Assembly: GCA_905215155.1 (NCBI GenBank)
Contig: CAJMPJ010000031.1
Coordinates: forward strand, 1-41,957
DNA length: 41,957 nucleotides
Reading direction: 5' to 3'
DNA from: an uncultured bacterium
GTDB taxonomy: Bacteria; Bacillota; Clostridia; Lachnospirales; Lachnospiraceae
The notes beneath the pieces were generated by a model that ran no database searches, was not told the origin of the DNA, and was given only the letters and a program-made list of their open reading frames with translations. Shown piece by piece: positions 32,931 through 41,957 of the stretch (positions within the stretch are counted from its first letter, which is position 1; each line of letters starts with the position of its first letter). The position numbers and the translations under genes were made by a program.

Positions 32931-34304
32931 TTACTGTTCCAGCTTCTTTCTATAGATGCCGATTACCTTCTTCATCGCTTCCTGTCCAGGTGCGCCGATG
33001 GTCATCCGCTTTTCCACACAGGTTTTCAAGCTGATCGCTTCGTAAATATCTTCTTCAAATACCGGACTGATTGCCTTGTATTCTTCCAACGTCATATCAT
33101 CTAATGCGATTCCCTTCTCAATGCAGAAAAGCACAAGCTGTCCCACGATCCCATGGGCATCACGGAAGGGTACGCCGTGATTTACCAGATAGTCTGCCGC
33201 ATCGGTGGCATTGGTAAAACCGTTCTTTGCGCTGCTCTCCATCACATCTTTACGGAAAGACATGGTAGAAATCATTCCTGTAAAAAGGGCCAGACAGCCT
33301 TTCACCGTATCAATGGCATCAAAAGTCAGTTCCTTATCTTCCTGCATGTCTTTATTATAAGCCAGAGGAATTCCCTTCATTGTGGTGAGTATGGAAACCA
33401 GTGCTCCATAGACCCGCCCGGCTTTCCCGCGGATAAGCTCTGCAATGTCCGGGTTCTTTTTCTGAGGCATAATGCTGCTGCCCGTACTGTATGAATCGTC
33501 GATCTCAACGAAACGGTATTCGTTGGTATTCCAGATGATGATCTCCTCACAGAATCTGCTTAAATGCATGGCAATGGTGGAGAGGGCACTTAACAGCTCA
33601 ATCAGATAATCACGGTCTGCAACAGAATCCATACTGTTTAAGGTAGGGCCGTCAAATCCCAGAAGCTCTGCCGTATATTCCCGGTCCAGGGGATAGGTGG
33701 TTCCTGCCAGTGCCCCGGAACCAAGCGGGCAGTAATTCATACGTTTTCTGATATCAGAAAGACGGGATAAATCCCGGTCGAACATTTCAAAATAGGCTCC
33801 TACATGGTGGGCCAGAGTGATGGGCTGCGCCTTCTGCAAATGGGTAAATCCAGGCATATAGGTATCAATATGCTCTTCCATCAAGGTTACAAGCTCTGTT
33901 AAAAGCCCTTTGACCAAACCGGAAAGCTCGTCGATCTCATCTCTGATATAAAGCTTCATATCAAGCGCAACCTGATCATTTCTGCTTCGCCCGGTGTGAA
34001 GACGTTTGCCGGCTTCCCCGATACGCTCTGTTAAAACGGCTTCCACAAAGGAATGAATGTCTTCATGCTCTGCGGTTATTTCCAGAACACCGTTTTCCAA
34101 ATCTTCCCGGATTCCCAAGAGACCTTTTACAATGGCATCCCGGTCCTGTTCCGTTAAAATCCCCTGTTTTGCCAGCATCTTTACGTGGGCAATGCTGCCT
34201 TCAATATCCTGATGATAAAATTTTTGATCAAAGGATATGGATGCATTAAAATTGTGTACCAGCTGATTGGTTTCCTTTGTGAAGCGTCCGCCCCATAATT
34301 TCAT
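32931..34304 (-). CDS. argH: Argininosuccinate lyase
   Basis: 457 aa, standard length. [21 protein letters not shown] start, [32 protein letters not shown] and the fumarase-superfamily signature [13 protein letters not shown] at about 275. It splits argininosuccinate into arginine and fumarate. argG is not adjacent. It lies 23 nt after the YfhO-like gene, with its own GGAG site. Confidence 0.97.
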   Translation of the reverse strand: MKLWGGRFTKETNQLVHNFNASISFDQKFYHQDIEGSIAHVKMLAKQGILTEQDRDAIVKGLLGIREDLENGVLEITAEHEDIHSFVEAVLTERIGEAGKRLHTGRSRNDQVALDMKLYIRDEIDELSGLVKGLLTELVTLMEEHIDTYMPGFTHLQKAQPITLAHHVGAYFEMFDRDLSRLSDIRKRMNYCPLGSGALAGTTYPLDREYTAELLGFDGPTLNSMDSVADRDYLIELLSALSTIAMHLSRFCEEIIIWNTNEYRFVEIDDSYSTGSSIMPQKKNPDIAELIRGKAGRVYGALVSILTTMKGIPLAYNKDMQEDKELTFDAIDTVKGCLALFTGMISTMSFRKDVMESSAKNGFTNATDAADYLVNHGVPFRDAHGIVGQLVLFCIEKGIALDDMTLEEYKAISPVFEEDIYEAISLKTCVEKRMTIGAPGQEAMKKVIGIYRKKLEQ

Positions 34305-34327
34305 AATTAGCTCTCCTCTTTTCGATG

Positions 34328-37144
34328 TTAGTTATTTGTATGAACCCGCATGGGGCTGCGTTTTCTTCTGTTTTTCAGAGAAATGCCTCCGATTACAAGA
34401 AGAAGCAGAATACTTCCTGCGGTAATGCTGCCGCCCAGTTTTAGTCCCTCAGGCACATATTTCAGAGAGATTTCGTGGGTTCCTGCAGTCATATGCACAC
34501 TTAAAAAGGTATCAAATATTTTATAAGCCTCCACTTTTTTGCCGTCTACCCATATGGTCCAGCCTTTGTCATAAGGAATGCTTAAAAACATTAAGCCCGC
34601 CCGGTCTGCACTCACACTTCCCTCTATTTGCGTATCCGTCCACTTGGTCAGCTTTAAGGAATTCTTATTCAGGATATCATAAACAGACTTAAGTCCCTCC
34701 GGGCTGAAGCGATAGGCAACGGCCACTAAATCCTGTTCATTGTCCTCATTGTTGATGGTGACTTTTTCTCCTGCCTTTACGGTTCCAAGCTCCAGCAGAT
34801 AGCCGCGGCTTACATTATCAAAACTTTCAGACCGTTCTCCGATAAAAGCATTTACCTTTTCCACTTTTTTGTTGCTTACATAGACATAATAGTCCCCGTC
34901 TTTTTCCGGAGTAAAGGTAAAGCTGGTTCCTTTGATCTCACTGGGAACTTCCGTAAGAACAGGATTGGCTCCCAATACCACAGATAAATCATTCTGAACT
35001 TCTGCAGGATTGGTAAGGTCCAGCTGCCAGTTATTTTCAAGGTCATAAGGCACCATGAATCCCAGGGATAAGGCATAGGTATTTTCACGAAGATACATTT
35101 CCTCCCCTGCCGAAACCAACGTCGAAATATCATCCCGGCCTTCTGTTTCGTCGGAATGCAGCGCGTATTTGACTGCAAAAAGGGAATCCACCAAAGGCGT
35201 ACTTCCTGTAATGCTGTAGGCATTGGTAGAGCTTTCGCATCCCAGCTTCTTAAAAAACCTGGTCAGATCTGCATTGGCTGTGGATGAGAATAAGGAAACC
35301 GACGGGAAATTGAGCCAGGCCCCGTCATTCTTTGTTTTCCGTGTGACCTTTTCCACCCGGTAAAAGGAATCGTTGGGCATTAAACTGGAGGCCAGCTCCA
35401 TTGCCGCTTTGTTATCCTTTATATAGCTGGTTCTGCTGGTAGTGGTCACGCTGGTTACCGTAGTATTGACTGCGGCTTCCAATGACACGATACCAAGCGC
35501 CACCAGCACCAATACATTCCTGCTGATTCCATTTTGATAAAGTCTGACCAATCCTGCGTAGGCAGCCAGGAAAATGATGGCCACGTAGAATACGGAAAAA
35601 TGAAAGGCATCATCCGTAATCAGCTTTTGGGCCATGATAACAAAAATGATGGAGGCAAAAAACGCAAGCACAATATGTTTCCACGGAGTTTCCTGCAAAT
35701 GGATATATGCGTTGTAACAAACCATCAGCATAAGGAAAATATAGAGAAAGGATTGTCTGCAGGGAAGGCTGTTGGGATAATGGAATCCATGCCAGATAAA
35801 GTTCAGTACGTTCACGGAAAAGCTTGCAAAGAAAAAGAGAAGCAGTGAACACATAACAATTTTATCCTTTTTGCAGATTCTGCGGCTTCCCAGATACAAA
35901 AGAAAGAACATAAGTATCCCAACTCCGCAGTAAATATTGGGCCAGTGGTCCAATCCGATCTCCGTCTCCACTGCCGGAAGGTGTCTGGCTAACATATCAA
36001 AAATGGAGAAGTAGGAACTAAACGTCTGGGGAAAATTAAAATCTCCGGACGCAGTCATCTGCAATGCGTAGATTTCCGGCAGCAGGACAACAGCGGAAAG
36101 TCCTCCGGCAATCAGGGAAAACAACGCAAAATGGCCGATATTGATTAAGAGCTCTCTCCATGGTCTTTTTCCCTCCAATATTAGAAGAGAAATGAAATAT
36201 AACACCATAAAAATACATATCATGATAGATATGTAATAGTTTGATAAAATTGATAATCCAAGGGTTATGCAATAGAGAAAACATTTCTTTTCCTTAACCA
36301 GTCTTTCCAGCCCCAGCATAATGATCGGAAATAACAGAATACAGTCGAGCCACATAATGTTCCAGCTGTAGGCTGCCATATACCCGGATAAGGCATAAAA
36401 AATCCCAAAGAATGCAATGCCGAAATCATTGGTCTTAAAATGCTTTCTTAAATACCATGCAAAGCTGAGTCCGCTGAGTCCGATTTTAAACACGATCATA
36501 TAAGTCATAAATTCTATGACATTGCCTTTCGGACAGAAAATGAGCAGCCAGTTTAAAGGGCTGGCCAGATAATACGCATACAGTGCTGCAAAATTAACCC
36601 CCATTCCAATATCCCAGCTGTATAACAGGCTGCCGCCATGGGTCAGCTTATGACGGAATTCGGAAAAAAACGGAGCATACTGATGATACATATCCGTCCT
36701 AAGAAAACTTTCTTCTCCAAATGGAAAAATCCCTCTCTGGGCAAATATGATAATCATGATGACTACGGGCACGAAAAATGCTGCGATCAGTCCGTCCGCA
36801 GGTTTGACCAGACTGGCAGTTCCTGAGCCCTTTTTCTGGAATCCGTCGGGTTTGTGCAAAAAACGTCCGCCTCTTTTTTTCTTTCGGCTCACATCCTCTT
36901 GCTGCATTTCTTCTAATCTGCCATCTTCAGCAGGAGAGTTCTCCGGCACTTCAAACGTTTCCATCTCTATCCGTATGTCGTCCGTCTCTACGGATTCTAA
37001 CAGTTCCTCGTTATCCATTTGGATCTTGGAAGATTTTTCCTTCAAGTCTAATTCCCCTGTTGTATCTTCTTTTTCATCTGATGTCATTTTTAGCATATCC
37101 TCTAGTTCTTTTGATATCTTTTCAATCTCGTCATCGTGTTCCAT
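34328..37144 (-). CDS. YfhO-family polytopic membrane protein
   Basis: 938 aa. Residues 1-120 form a very acidic soluble extension ([19 protein letters not shown]) ending in a basic KKKRGGRF stretch. Then come many membrane helices (about 125-560) with [12 protein letters not shown] and [25 protein letters not shown], the conserved GT-C-like loop of YfhO proteins, then an extracellular beta-rich domain and one last helix ([17 protein letters not shown]). YfhO proteins glycosylate cell-wall polymers such as lipoteichoic acid. The downstream-named neighbour GtrA, encoded 15 nt upstream, fits a glycosylation role. Confidence 0.88.
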   Translation of the reverse strand: MEHDDEIEKISKELEDMLKMTSDEKEDTTGELDLKEKSSKIQMDNEELLESVETDDIRIEMETFEVPENSPAEDGRLEEMQQEDVSRKKKRGGRFLHKPDGFQKKGSGTASLVKPADGLIAAFFVPVVIMIIIFAQRGIFPFGEESFLRTDMYHQYAPFFSEFRHKLTHGGSLLYSWDIGMGVNFAALYAYYLASPLNWLLIFCPKGNVIEFMTYMIVFKIGLSGLSFAWYLRKHFKTNDFGIAFFGIFYALSGYMAAYSWNIMWLDCILLFPIIMLGLERLVKEKKCFLYCITLGLSILSNYYISIMICIFMVLYFISLLILEGKRPWRELLINIGHFALFSLIAGGLSAVVLLPEIYALQMTASGDFNFPQTFSSYFSIFDMLARHLPAVETEIGLDHWPNIYCGVGILMFFLLYLGSRRICKKDKIVMCSLLLFFFASFSVNVLNFIWHGFHYPNSLPCRQSFLYIFLMLMVCYNAYIHLQETPWKHIVLAFFASIIFVIMAQKLITDDAFHFSVFYVAIIFLAAYAGLVRLYQNGISRNVLVLVALGIVSLEAAVNTTVTSVTTTSRTSYIKDNKAAMELASSLMPNDSFYRVEKVTRKTKNDGAWLNFPSVSLFSSTANADLTRFFKKLGCESSTNAYSITGSTPLVDSLFAVKYALHSDETEGRDDISTLVSAGEEMYLRENTYALSLGFMVPYDLENNWQLDLTNPAEVQNDLSVVLGANPVLTEVPSEIKGTSFTFTPEKDGDYYVYVSNKKVEKVNAFIGERSESFDNVSRGYLLELGTVKAGEKVTINNEDNEQDLVAVAYRFSPEGLKSVYDILNKNSLKLTKWTDTQIEGSVSADRAGLMFLSIPYDKGWTIWVDGKKVEAYKIFDTFLSVHMTAGTHEISLKYVPEGLKLGGSITAGSILLLLVIGGISLKNRRKRSPMRVHTNN

Positions 37145-37159
37145 TCCATTTACCTCTCT

Positions 37160-37585
37160 TTACAGGGGTTTTTCCTCACTTTTTCGGAATATGAAAAGTT
37201 TGCTGAATACATAGTTCACAACAACAACAACTATGGATACCAGTACTTTACTTACATATTCATCCATATTGAGCCAGGAAACCATACACACCATTAGAAC
37301 CATTTCCATGACGCCTGACGCTGCTCTGCATGCGGTAAAGGAAACAACTTCCTTTATTACAAAGGCAAAATGCAGGTCATAGCTTTGAAACACAAAAATC
37401 TTATTCACAATAAAGGCAAACAGGACCGATACGACCCACGCACCGGCTGTTGCGATGCGGTAATCTATGCCGTTTCTCACCATCATGCCATAGACGACCC
37501 AGTTCACAAGCGTAGTCAACACCCCAAATATCAAATAGGAAATGACTTCGCGATTCATGAACTTGTCCCATATTTTTTTTAACAT
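37160..37585 (-). CDS. GtrA-family membrane protein
   Basis: 141 aa with four membrane segments. YLIFGVLTTLVNWVVYGMM and FIVNKIFVFQSYD are the GtrA signature regions, and VNYVFSKLFIFRKSEE closes it. GtrA proteins are thought to help move undecaprenyl-linked sugars across the membrane. It is 15 nt upstream of the YfhO-like gene, so the two probably form a cell-envelope glycosylation pair. Confidence 0.92.
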   Translation of the reverse strand: MLKKIWDKFMNREVISYLIFGVLTTLVNWVVYGMMVRNGIDYRIATAGAWVVSVLFAFIVNKIFVFQSYDLHFAFVIKEVVSFTACRAASGVMEMVLMVCMVSWLNMDEYVSKVLVSIVVVVVNYVFSKLFIFRKSEEKPL

Positions 37586-37617
37586 TTCTTTTTCTCCTGT
37601 AAAATCACATTTCCTCT

Positions 37618-37646
37618 ATTGTATTATAGGGTTGGAAAATTGTAAA
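37618..37646 (-). promoter_or_regulatory. Promoter of the gtrA-like / yfhO-like / argH run
   Basis: On the minus strand TTTACA (37646-37641), a 17-base spacer and TACAAT (37623-37618), about 33 nt before the GtrA start. It lies in the 67-nt space after the ApbE stop. Confidence 0.6.
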
Positions 37647-37652
37647 GGGATT

Positions 37653-38654
37653 CTAAGGTCTGACTTCCAGAAACTGTTTCGCTCCATCGGAATAATAAAC
37701 GTTATAATCATCTGTGATAAAAATTCCATAAATTCCATCTAAGGAATTGACCAGTTTTAACCCCTCCTCCAGTCCCAGGGAGAAACAGGCAGTTGTCATA
37801 CCATCCCCATCCGCAGAAACCTTTGATAAAATCGTAACAGACACCAGCCCATTTTGAAAGGGATATCCGTCTTTGGGATTTAAAAGGTGATGATAATTGG
37901 TTCCGTCTTTTATAAAGTGGCGTTCATAAACACCGGAGGATACGACAGACATATCCTTAATGTTCAGTGTCTCTATGGTTTCATTTCTGTCTGCAAAAGG
38001 CTTTTGAAGGCCGATTTTAAAAGGAGTCCCGTCTGTTTTTTCTCCCACGCAGAGAACATTACCGCCTAAATTAATAATGGCACTTTTTACGCCTTGTTCC
38101 AAAAGATAATCTTTTAAACGATCCGCAATATACCCCTTGGCAATGGCCCCGAAATCAAGAGTGGTATCCGGAGATAGAAAGGTAAGAGTATTACCCTCCA
38201 GTTTTATATTCTTATAGTCCACTTTTTTAACGGCTTCCTGAATGTCTTTTTCCGATGGAATCACAGGGTTTTCCGATGTGAAATTCCATAAGGAGGACAA
38301 CGGCTCTATGGTAACATCAAAACCTCCTTTGGATCGTTGCGAATAAATCTGCGACTTGGAGATAAGGTCCTTTATATCATCCGACACCGTCACTTTCTGC
38401 TGGTCAGAAGGACGGTGATTCAGTCTGTAAACTTCGCTTCCCTCCAGGGTTTTGCTAAAAACATTTTCATAAGAACGGCATAATTCCAAACAGTTTTCCA
38501 AAATCTTTGGATCATCTTTATCATAAATTGTCACTGTGACAAACGTATTCAGCATGAAACCTGATTTGCTGATCGGCTCTGTTTTTCTTTGACAACCTGT
38601 AAGCAACACCGCTGCCAGTCCGGCAATCAGAATCATGGTCTTTCCTCGTTTCAT
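37653..38654 (-). CDS. apbE: FAD:protein FMN transferase, lipoprotein
   Basis: 333 aa. Signal peptide with lipobox (AAVLLTGC). ApbE motifs: SGFMLNTFVTVTIYD, GGFDVTIEPLSSLWNF, LDFGAIAKGYIADRL, AIINLGGNVLCVG, and YHHLLNPKDGYPFQNG to VSADGDGMTTACFSLG. It attaches FMN to Thr/Ser of extracytoplasmic flavoproteins such as Rnf or Nqr subunits, or flavin-based electron export proteins. No target gene is nearby. Confidence 0.95.
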   Translation of the reverse strand: MKRGKTMILIAGLAAVLLTGCQRKTEPISKSGFMLNTFVTVTIYDKDDPKILENCLELCRSYENVFSKTLEGSEVYRLNHRPSDQQKVTVSDDIKDLISKSQIYSQRSKGGFDVTIEPLSSLWNFTSENPVIPSEKDIQEAVKKVDYKNIKLEGNTLTFLSPDTTLDFGAIAKGYIADRLKDYLLEQGVKSAIINLGGNVLCVGEKTDGTPFKIGLQKPFADRNETIETLNIKDMSVVSSGVYERHFIKDGTNYHHLLNPKDGYPFQNGLVSVTILSKVSADGDGMTTACFSLGLEEGLKLVNSLDGIYGIFITDDYNVYYSDGAKQFLEVRP

Positions 38655-38763
38655 TGCGTCTCCTCCATCTCATACGCAGCAGCCGGTGTTTATTTCCCTT
38701 ATAACTGCTGTATAAAGCATGTGACCACGTTCTTTTATGCCCATGCTTTTCATTTTCCAGATT

Positions 38764-38792
38764 ACCATATCACAGATGAATTTTACTGTCAA
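38764..38792 (-). promoter_or_regulatory. Promoter of apbE
   Basis: On the minus strand TTGACA (38792-38787), a 17-base spacer and TATGGT (38769-38764), about 110 nt before the apbE ATG. Confidence 0.65.
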
Positions 38793-38811
38793 ACGCCTTT
38801 TTTACGCATGA

Positions 38812-38841
38812 TAGGCGCAAAACCAAAGGGTCTTGCGCCTA
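38812..38841. terminator. Hairpin after the alcohol dehydrogenase gene
   Basis: A perfect 9-bp stem TAGGCGCAA/TTGCGCCTA with a 12-nt loop. It lies 33 nt beyond the dehydrogenase stop. There is no clear U run directly after it, so it may be a weak terminator or RNA 3' end hairpin. Confidence 0.6.
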
Positions 38842-38873
38842 CGAATCACATTGCATTTATTTTCCGGTGATTA

Positions 38874-40064
38874 TTAAAAATCAACCTCTTTATCATAGTA
38901 ACAGCAAACTAACAGCTTTTCCATCTCTGCCGGAGTAATGGGTCTTGGGTTGGAGCCGGTGCATGCATCCCCAACTGCTAACTCGGCAACTGACGTTAAT
39001 TTTTCTTTGAACTCTGCTTCATCAATGATTCCACCTTCATATTCCTTGATACAGGTAGGAATGTGAAGCTTTTCATTCATGGAACGGATCTCAGCAATGA
39101 GTGCGTCTACCAGTTCTTCGTCTGTATTGCCCTTTAGACCAATGAAACGGGCAATCTCACCATAACGTTTCAAGCCATCGGAGTTCTTGGAATTGAATTT
39201 GATTACCTTTGGCAGATACATGGCATTTGCACAGCCGTGAACAATATGTCCGCCGGAATAAGCAGCCCCTGTCTTATGAGCCATGGAGTGAACAATTCCT
39301 AACAGTGCGTTGGAAAATGCCATACCTGCAAGACACTGTGCATTATGCATCCTTGCACGCGCCTCCATGTCACCATTATAAGAATCAATCAAATCATTAT
39401 GTATCATCTTGATTGCGTGAAGCGCAAGAGGATCGGTATAATCGCAGTGAAGCGTAGATACATATGCTTCTATTGCATGAGTCAAAGCATCCATACCGGT
39501 AAATGCCGTCAGCTTCTGGGGCATGGTCTCAGCCAGGTCCGGATCAACAATAGCCACGTCTGGTGTGATGTTAAAATCTGCCAGCGGATACTTGATTCCT
39601 TTTTTATAATCGGTAATAACGCTGAATGCCGTTACTTCGGTGGCTGTACCGGAAGTAGACGGAATCGCACAGAACTTTGCCTTTGTTCTTAAAGATGGAA
39701 AATTAAATGGGATACATAAATCTTCAAAGGTAACGTCCGGGTACTCATAGAATGTCCACATTGCCTTTGCCGCATCAATAGGGGAACCGCCGCCGATGGC
39801 AACAATCCAGTCCGGTTCAAAATCACGCATAACCTCAGCGCCTTTTAACACCGTATCCACACTCGGATCTGGTTCTACTCCTTCAAATAACTTTACTTCT
39901 AATCCGGCCTCTTTTAAGTTAGCCTCCACTCTGTCAAGAAATCCAAATCGTTTCATCGAACCGCCACCGACTACCACGATAGCCTTTTTGCCCTTTAAAT
40001 TCTTAAGCTCTTCTAAGGCACCTTTTCCGTGATATATGTCTCTCGGTAATGTAAATCTAGCCAT
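38874..40064 (-). CDS. Iron-containing alcohol dehydrogenase
   Basis: 396 aa, preceded by AGGAGG. NAD-binding VVGGGSMKRFGF and IVAIGGGSPIDAAKAMW, PSTSGTATEVTAFSVI, then GMDALTHAIEAYVST and HSMAHKTGAAYSGGHIVHGCAN, giving the Asp/His metal ligands of the family. Such enzymes reduce aldehydes to alcohols with NADH in fermentation. The family also covers butanol, 1,3-propanediol and lactaldehyde enzymes, so the substrate is not fixed. A LysR gene and rex lie immediately upstream, both candidate regulators. Confidence 0.93.
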   Translation of the reverse strand: MARFTLPRDIYHGKGALEELKNLKGKKAIVVVGGGSMKRFGFLDRVEANLKEAGLEVKLFEGVEPDPSVDTVLKGAEVMRDFEPDWIVAIGGGSPIDAAKAMWTFYEYPDVTFEDLCIPFNFPSLRTKAKFCAIPSTSGTATEVTAFSVITDYKKGIKYPLADFNITPDVAIVDPDLAETMPQKLTAFTGMDALTHAIEAYVSTLHCDYTDPLALHAIKMIHNDLIDSYNGDMEARARMHNAQCLAGMAFSNALLGIVHSMAHKTGAAYSGGHIVHGCANAMYLPKVIKFNSKNSDGLKRYGEIARFIGLKGNTDEELVDALIAEIRSMNEKLHIPTCIKEYEGGIIDEAEFKEKLTSVAELAVGDACTGSNPRPITPAEMEKLLVCCYYDKEVDF

Positions 40065-40100
40065 ATTATAACCCTCCTTATGAATTTCCAGATACTACTA

Positions 40101-40112
40101 TACAATATTGTA
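40101..40112. promoter_or_regulatory. Palindrome upstream of the alcohol dehydrogenase
   Basis: TACAATATTGTA is a perfect 12-bp palindrome about 37 nt before the ATG, within the likely promoter region. It could be a regulator site (LysR or other) or chance in AT-rich DNA. Confidence 0.35.
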
Positions 40113-40146
40113 GTCCAACCGTGCCGGAAAAACAAAGGTAAAAAGG

Positions 40147-40184
40147 TATATATCAGTATATAAATATTGATATATATTTAACAT
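40147..40184. promoter_or_regulatory. AT-rich inverted repeat with a Rex-like match after the lysR gene
   Basis: TATATATCA (40147) and TGATATATA (40168) form an inverted repeat with a 12-nt spacer. Overlapping it, 40167-40184 reads TTGATATATATTTAACAT, matching the Rex consensus at 11 of 14 informative positions. It may be the lysR terminator, a Rex site for the dehydrogenase, or both. Confidence 0.35.
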
Positions 40185-41104
40185 TCCGAGCAGAACAGTG
40201 ACTTGAATTTCCCCAGTTCTTTTATGAATTTCTTCTCCCATAACGTCAGAGAATAACCTTTACGGTAAATCAGTGCATCCTGATATACCGGAGTTTTTCT
40301 GCTGCACTGCCGCTCCACCAGATCATATCTTTTTAAAATCTGAGGCGGCATGGGAGATACCCACATATAAGTATCCGGATTTTCACACAAAAGATCAAAC
40401 TGGCTTCCCCGTTCAAACACAAATATGCGCTTTGCAGAATCCGGAAGGTTTTTCTCTCTTTCGCTGCCTCCTCGCTGACTGGACACTCCATCGCCGTGAG
40501 AGATCTCGATATATGGATTTAAGTCCGCAGGCTCTATTTCCTTTTTTTCCGCCAGAGGGTTATAAAAAGAGAATAGAAGCCTTAAAGTATAGTCAAACAA
40601 AGGTTCCATAACCAACCCCTTATCCGCAGAGACCTGTCTGTAATAGGTTTCTGAAGATGCCTGAAGCCTGATGATTCCTATACGGTACTCCCCTGTGGCC
40701 ACATCTCTTAGAGTATCGGCAGTATTGGTCTCCCGCAGCCACACTGACATGGATTCTTCCGGAGTAAGGGTCTGGATAAACCTTGTGCATGCCAGGCTTA
40801 TGTAGCTTGCTCTGGGCATGGAAAGGGAAAAATCAATTCCAGTCACCTGATTGGGTTTATATAAATGTTCCATTTCTTCAATCTGCACCAAAACATTCCT
40901 GGCATATTCTAAAAAAACCCTTCCTCTTTCCGTAGGCACCACTCCTTTGGGAGTCCTTCTAAAAATAGGTGCGCCAAGACTTTCCTCCAGACTTTTGATT
41001 GCTTTGCTTAAATTGGGCTGGTCCATGTAAAGGTTGGCTGCCGCCTGAGTGATGGAGCCTGTTTTTTCCACTTCTACCGCATATTGCAACAATACAGTGT
41101 TCAA
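40178..41104 (-). CDS. LysR-family transcription regulator
   Basis: 308 aa. N-terminal winged helix with EVEKTGSITQAAANLYMDQP and LSKAIKSLEESLGAPIFRRT, followed by an effector-binding domain with an unusual IDFSLSMPRASYISLACTRF entry. Its ATG overlaps the rex stop by 4 nt (ATGA), so it is coexpressed with Rex. It lies directly before the alcohol dehydrogenase and probably acts on it, although LysR genes are more often divergent from their target. Confidence 0.93.
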   Translation of the reverse strand: MNTVLLQYAVEVEKTGSITQAAANLYMDQPNLSKAIKSLEESLGAPIFRRTPKGVVPTERGRVFLEYARNVLVQIEEMEHLYKPNQVTGIDFSLSMPRASYISLACTRFIQTLTPEESMSVWLRETNTADTLRDVATGEYRIGIIRLQASSETYYRQVSADKGLVMEPLFDYTLRLLFSFYNPLAEKKEIEPADLNPYIEISHGDGVSSQRGGSEREKNLPDSAKRIFVFERGSQFDLLCENPDTYMWVSPMPPQILKRYDLVERQCSRKTPVYQDALIYRKGYSLTLWEKKFIKELGKFKSLFCSEC

Positions 41105-41787
41105 TCATCTTCCTCCTTTGTGTGCTGCCTTCCTTCCTTTTCGGCTTCATAAAGATATTTGGACAGTGCAGCCAGAGATACTGCCATATTCTCATTCTGC
41201 ACCAGAACATGTTCCGGCACGGTCAAATGGATGGGGGCAAAATTCCAAATCGCCCTCACACCCGCTGCCACCAGATGATCACAGACCTCCTGGGCTGCCT
41301 GGGCGGGAACCGTAATGATGCCGATATGTATGTTCATTCTCTGGCATTGATTTTCAAGCATTTCAAAAGGCAGGACCATTTTCCCTCCGATTTTAGTATT
41401 CACTTTTCTTCCGTCCGTATCAAATGCCATAACAATCTTCACCCCATACTGCTCAAAGCCTTTGTAAGAAAGCAGCGCTTTCCCTAAGGAACCGGCTCCT
41501 ACCAGTACCGCCTGGTTGTTGTTATGGTATCCCAAAAACTCCTCCATGTCCTTAATTAACTCTGTAACCTGATATCCCATCTTTGGTTTTCCGCCGTTCC
41601 TGGACACCATAGCCAGATCCTTTCGTACCTGAACCTCGTTAAGCTGCAGCTCCGCGGCGATGGAGGGGGCTGATATGGTTTCCGTTCCTTCTTTAAGCAG
41701 CTTATGTTCCAGATAATGATGGTAAATGGGGAGGCGCTCCAAAGTTTTTCTGGATATGCCCCCGACCATATGCTTTTTTTCTTCCAT
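41101..41787 (-). CDS. rex: Redox-sensing repressor Rex
   Basis: 228 aa from the ATG at 41787 with AGGTAGG before it (a TTG two codons earlier sits too close to that site). Winged-helix part RKTLERLPIYHHYLEHKLL and LNEVQVRKDLAMVS, then a Rossmann NAD(H) domain with VLVGAGSLGKALLSY and VMAFDTDGRK, and VPAQAAQEVCDHLVAAGVRA. Rex leaves its sites when NADH rises, and controls fermentation and glycolysis genes. Candidate targets in this window are gap and the alcohol dehydrogenase. Confidence 0.96.
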   Translation of the reverse strand: MEEKKHMVGGISRKTLERLPIYHHYLEHKLLKEGTETISAPSIAAELQLNEVQVRKDLAMVSRNGGKPKMGYQVTELIKDMEEFLGYHNNNQAVLVGAGSLGKALLSYKGFEQYGVKIVMAFDTDGRKVNTKIGGKMVLPFEMLENQCQRMNIHIGIITVPAQAAQEVCDHLVAAGVRAIWNFAPIHLTVPEHVLVQNENMAVSLAALSKYLYEAEKEGRQHTKEEDD

Positions 41788-41803
41788 ACGCAATACCTAC
41801 CTT

Positions 41804-41957
41804 TTAAAACGTCAGGCTCCGGCACCGGTTAAATGCCGCAAAAATCTCCTGCCTTCTGGGGAGTGCAAGATTTACAGGAAGATATCCCTTCTCTCCCAGA
41901 ACATCCAGACCTTCTGTCCGCACCATATGTTCCAATTCATCAACGACCTGTACCAGA
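41804..41957 (-). CDS. C-terminus of an unrecognised protein (5' part beyond window)
   Basis: The minus-strand frame is open from the window edge to a TAA at 41806-41804 (about 50 codons). The translation includes EHMVRTEGLDVLGEKGYLPV and ends FNRCRSLTF. It lies 16 nt before the rex start, so it is probably in the same operon. I cannot name it from this fragment. Confidence 0.6.
   Translation of the reverse strand, partial: LVQVVDELEHMVRTEGLDVLGEKGYLPVNLALPRRQEIFAAFNRCRSLTF

Noticed and set aside
40101..40112. TACAATATTGTA as a Rex site
   Set aside because: It lacks the TTGTTAA/TTAACAA arms; kept only as a palindrome of unknown role.

Overview
The window looks like chromosomal DNA of an anaerobic Clostridia-class Firmicute, most likely a Lachnospiraceae of the Lacrimispora / Clostridium saccharolyticum type. 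This is an inference from gene content: a gap-pgk-tpiA-gpmI glycolytic run, two-subunit clostridial L-serine dehydratase, Rex, an iron-dependent alcohol dehydrogenase, GerMN lipoprotein, ComEC and HolA, with many AGGAGG-type ribosome sites and some TTG/GTG starts.

Positions 1-15.3 kb hold a compact phage-tail island. On the minus strand, reading down from 13.6 kb, come a terminator-like protein, a small protein, contractile sheath, tube, a tail assembly chaperone with a -1 frameshift extension, tape measure, a LysM (gpX-like) protein, hub with LysM, spike, gpU-like, gp25/W-like, J-like and I-like baseplate proteins, a collar/fibre adaptor, a small protein, and a glycine-rich fibre that runs off the left edge. 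No integrase, terminase, portal or capsid gene lies between the switch region and the tail genes, so a contractile tail-like particle (R-type tailocin) is the best reading. A divergent control region (13.6-15.3 kb) has a Cro-like gene facing an XRE repressor, an ImmA/IrrE-type protein and a small DUF6774-like protein, with three copies of a 19-bp operator-like palindrome. The most striking feature is a 314-nt insertion in the tape measure gene. Its exact removal restores the family motif LALAGWKAEDM, and it can be folded with group I intron pairings P1, P3, P4, P5, P6, P7, P9 and P10.

Positions 15.3-25.2 kb (minus strand) form one long close-packed run: uncharacterised 415-aa protein, ABC exporter, DegV, sensor kinase without an adjacent regulator, GerMN lipoprotein, ComEC (possibly with an AUA start) and HolA. 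Positions 25.3-30.3 kb hold gap, pgk, tpiA and gpmI, each followed by a hairpin terminator; a Rex-like operator sits just after the gap promoter. Positions 30.3-32.8 kb (plus strand) hold a PHP-family phosphatase and sdaAB/sdaAA. A convergent gap with a long imperfect inverted repeat separates these from argH, a YfhO-family membrane protein, GtrA, an ApbE lipoprotein, an iron alcohol dehydrogenase, a LysR regulator, Rex and the C-terminus of an unrecognised protein at the right edge (all minus strand).

Themes: a tail-particle island under phage-like repressor/ImmA control, and a central-metabolism block in which Rex, encoded at the right end, plausibly controls gap and perhaps the alcohol dehydrogenase according to NADH/NAD+ balance.
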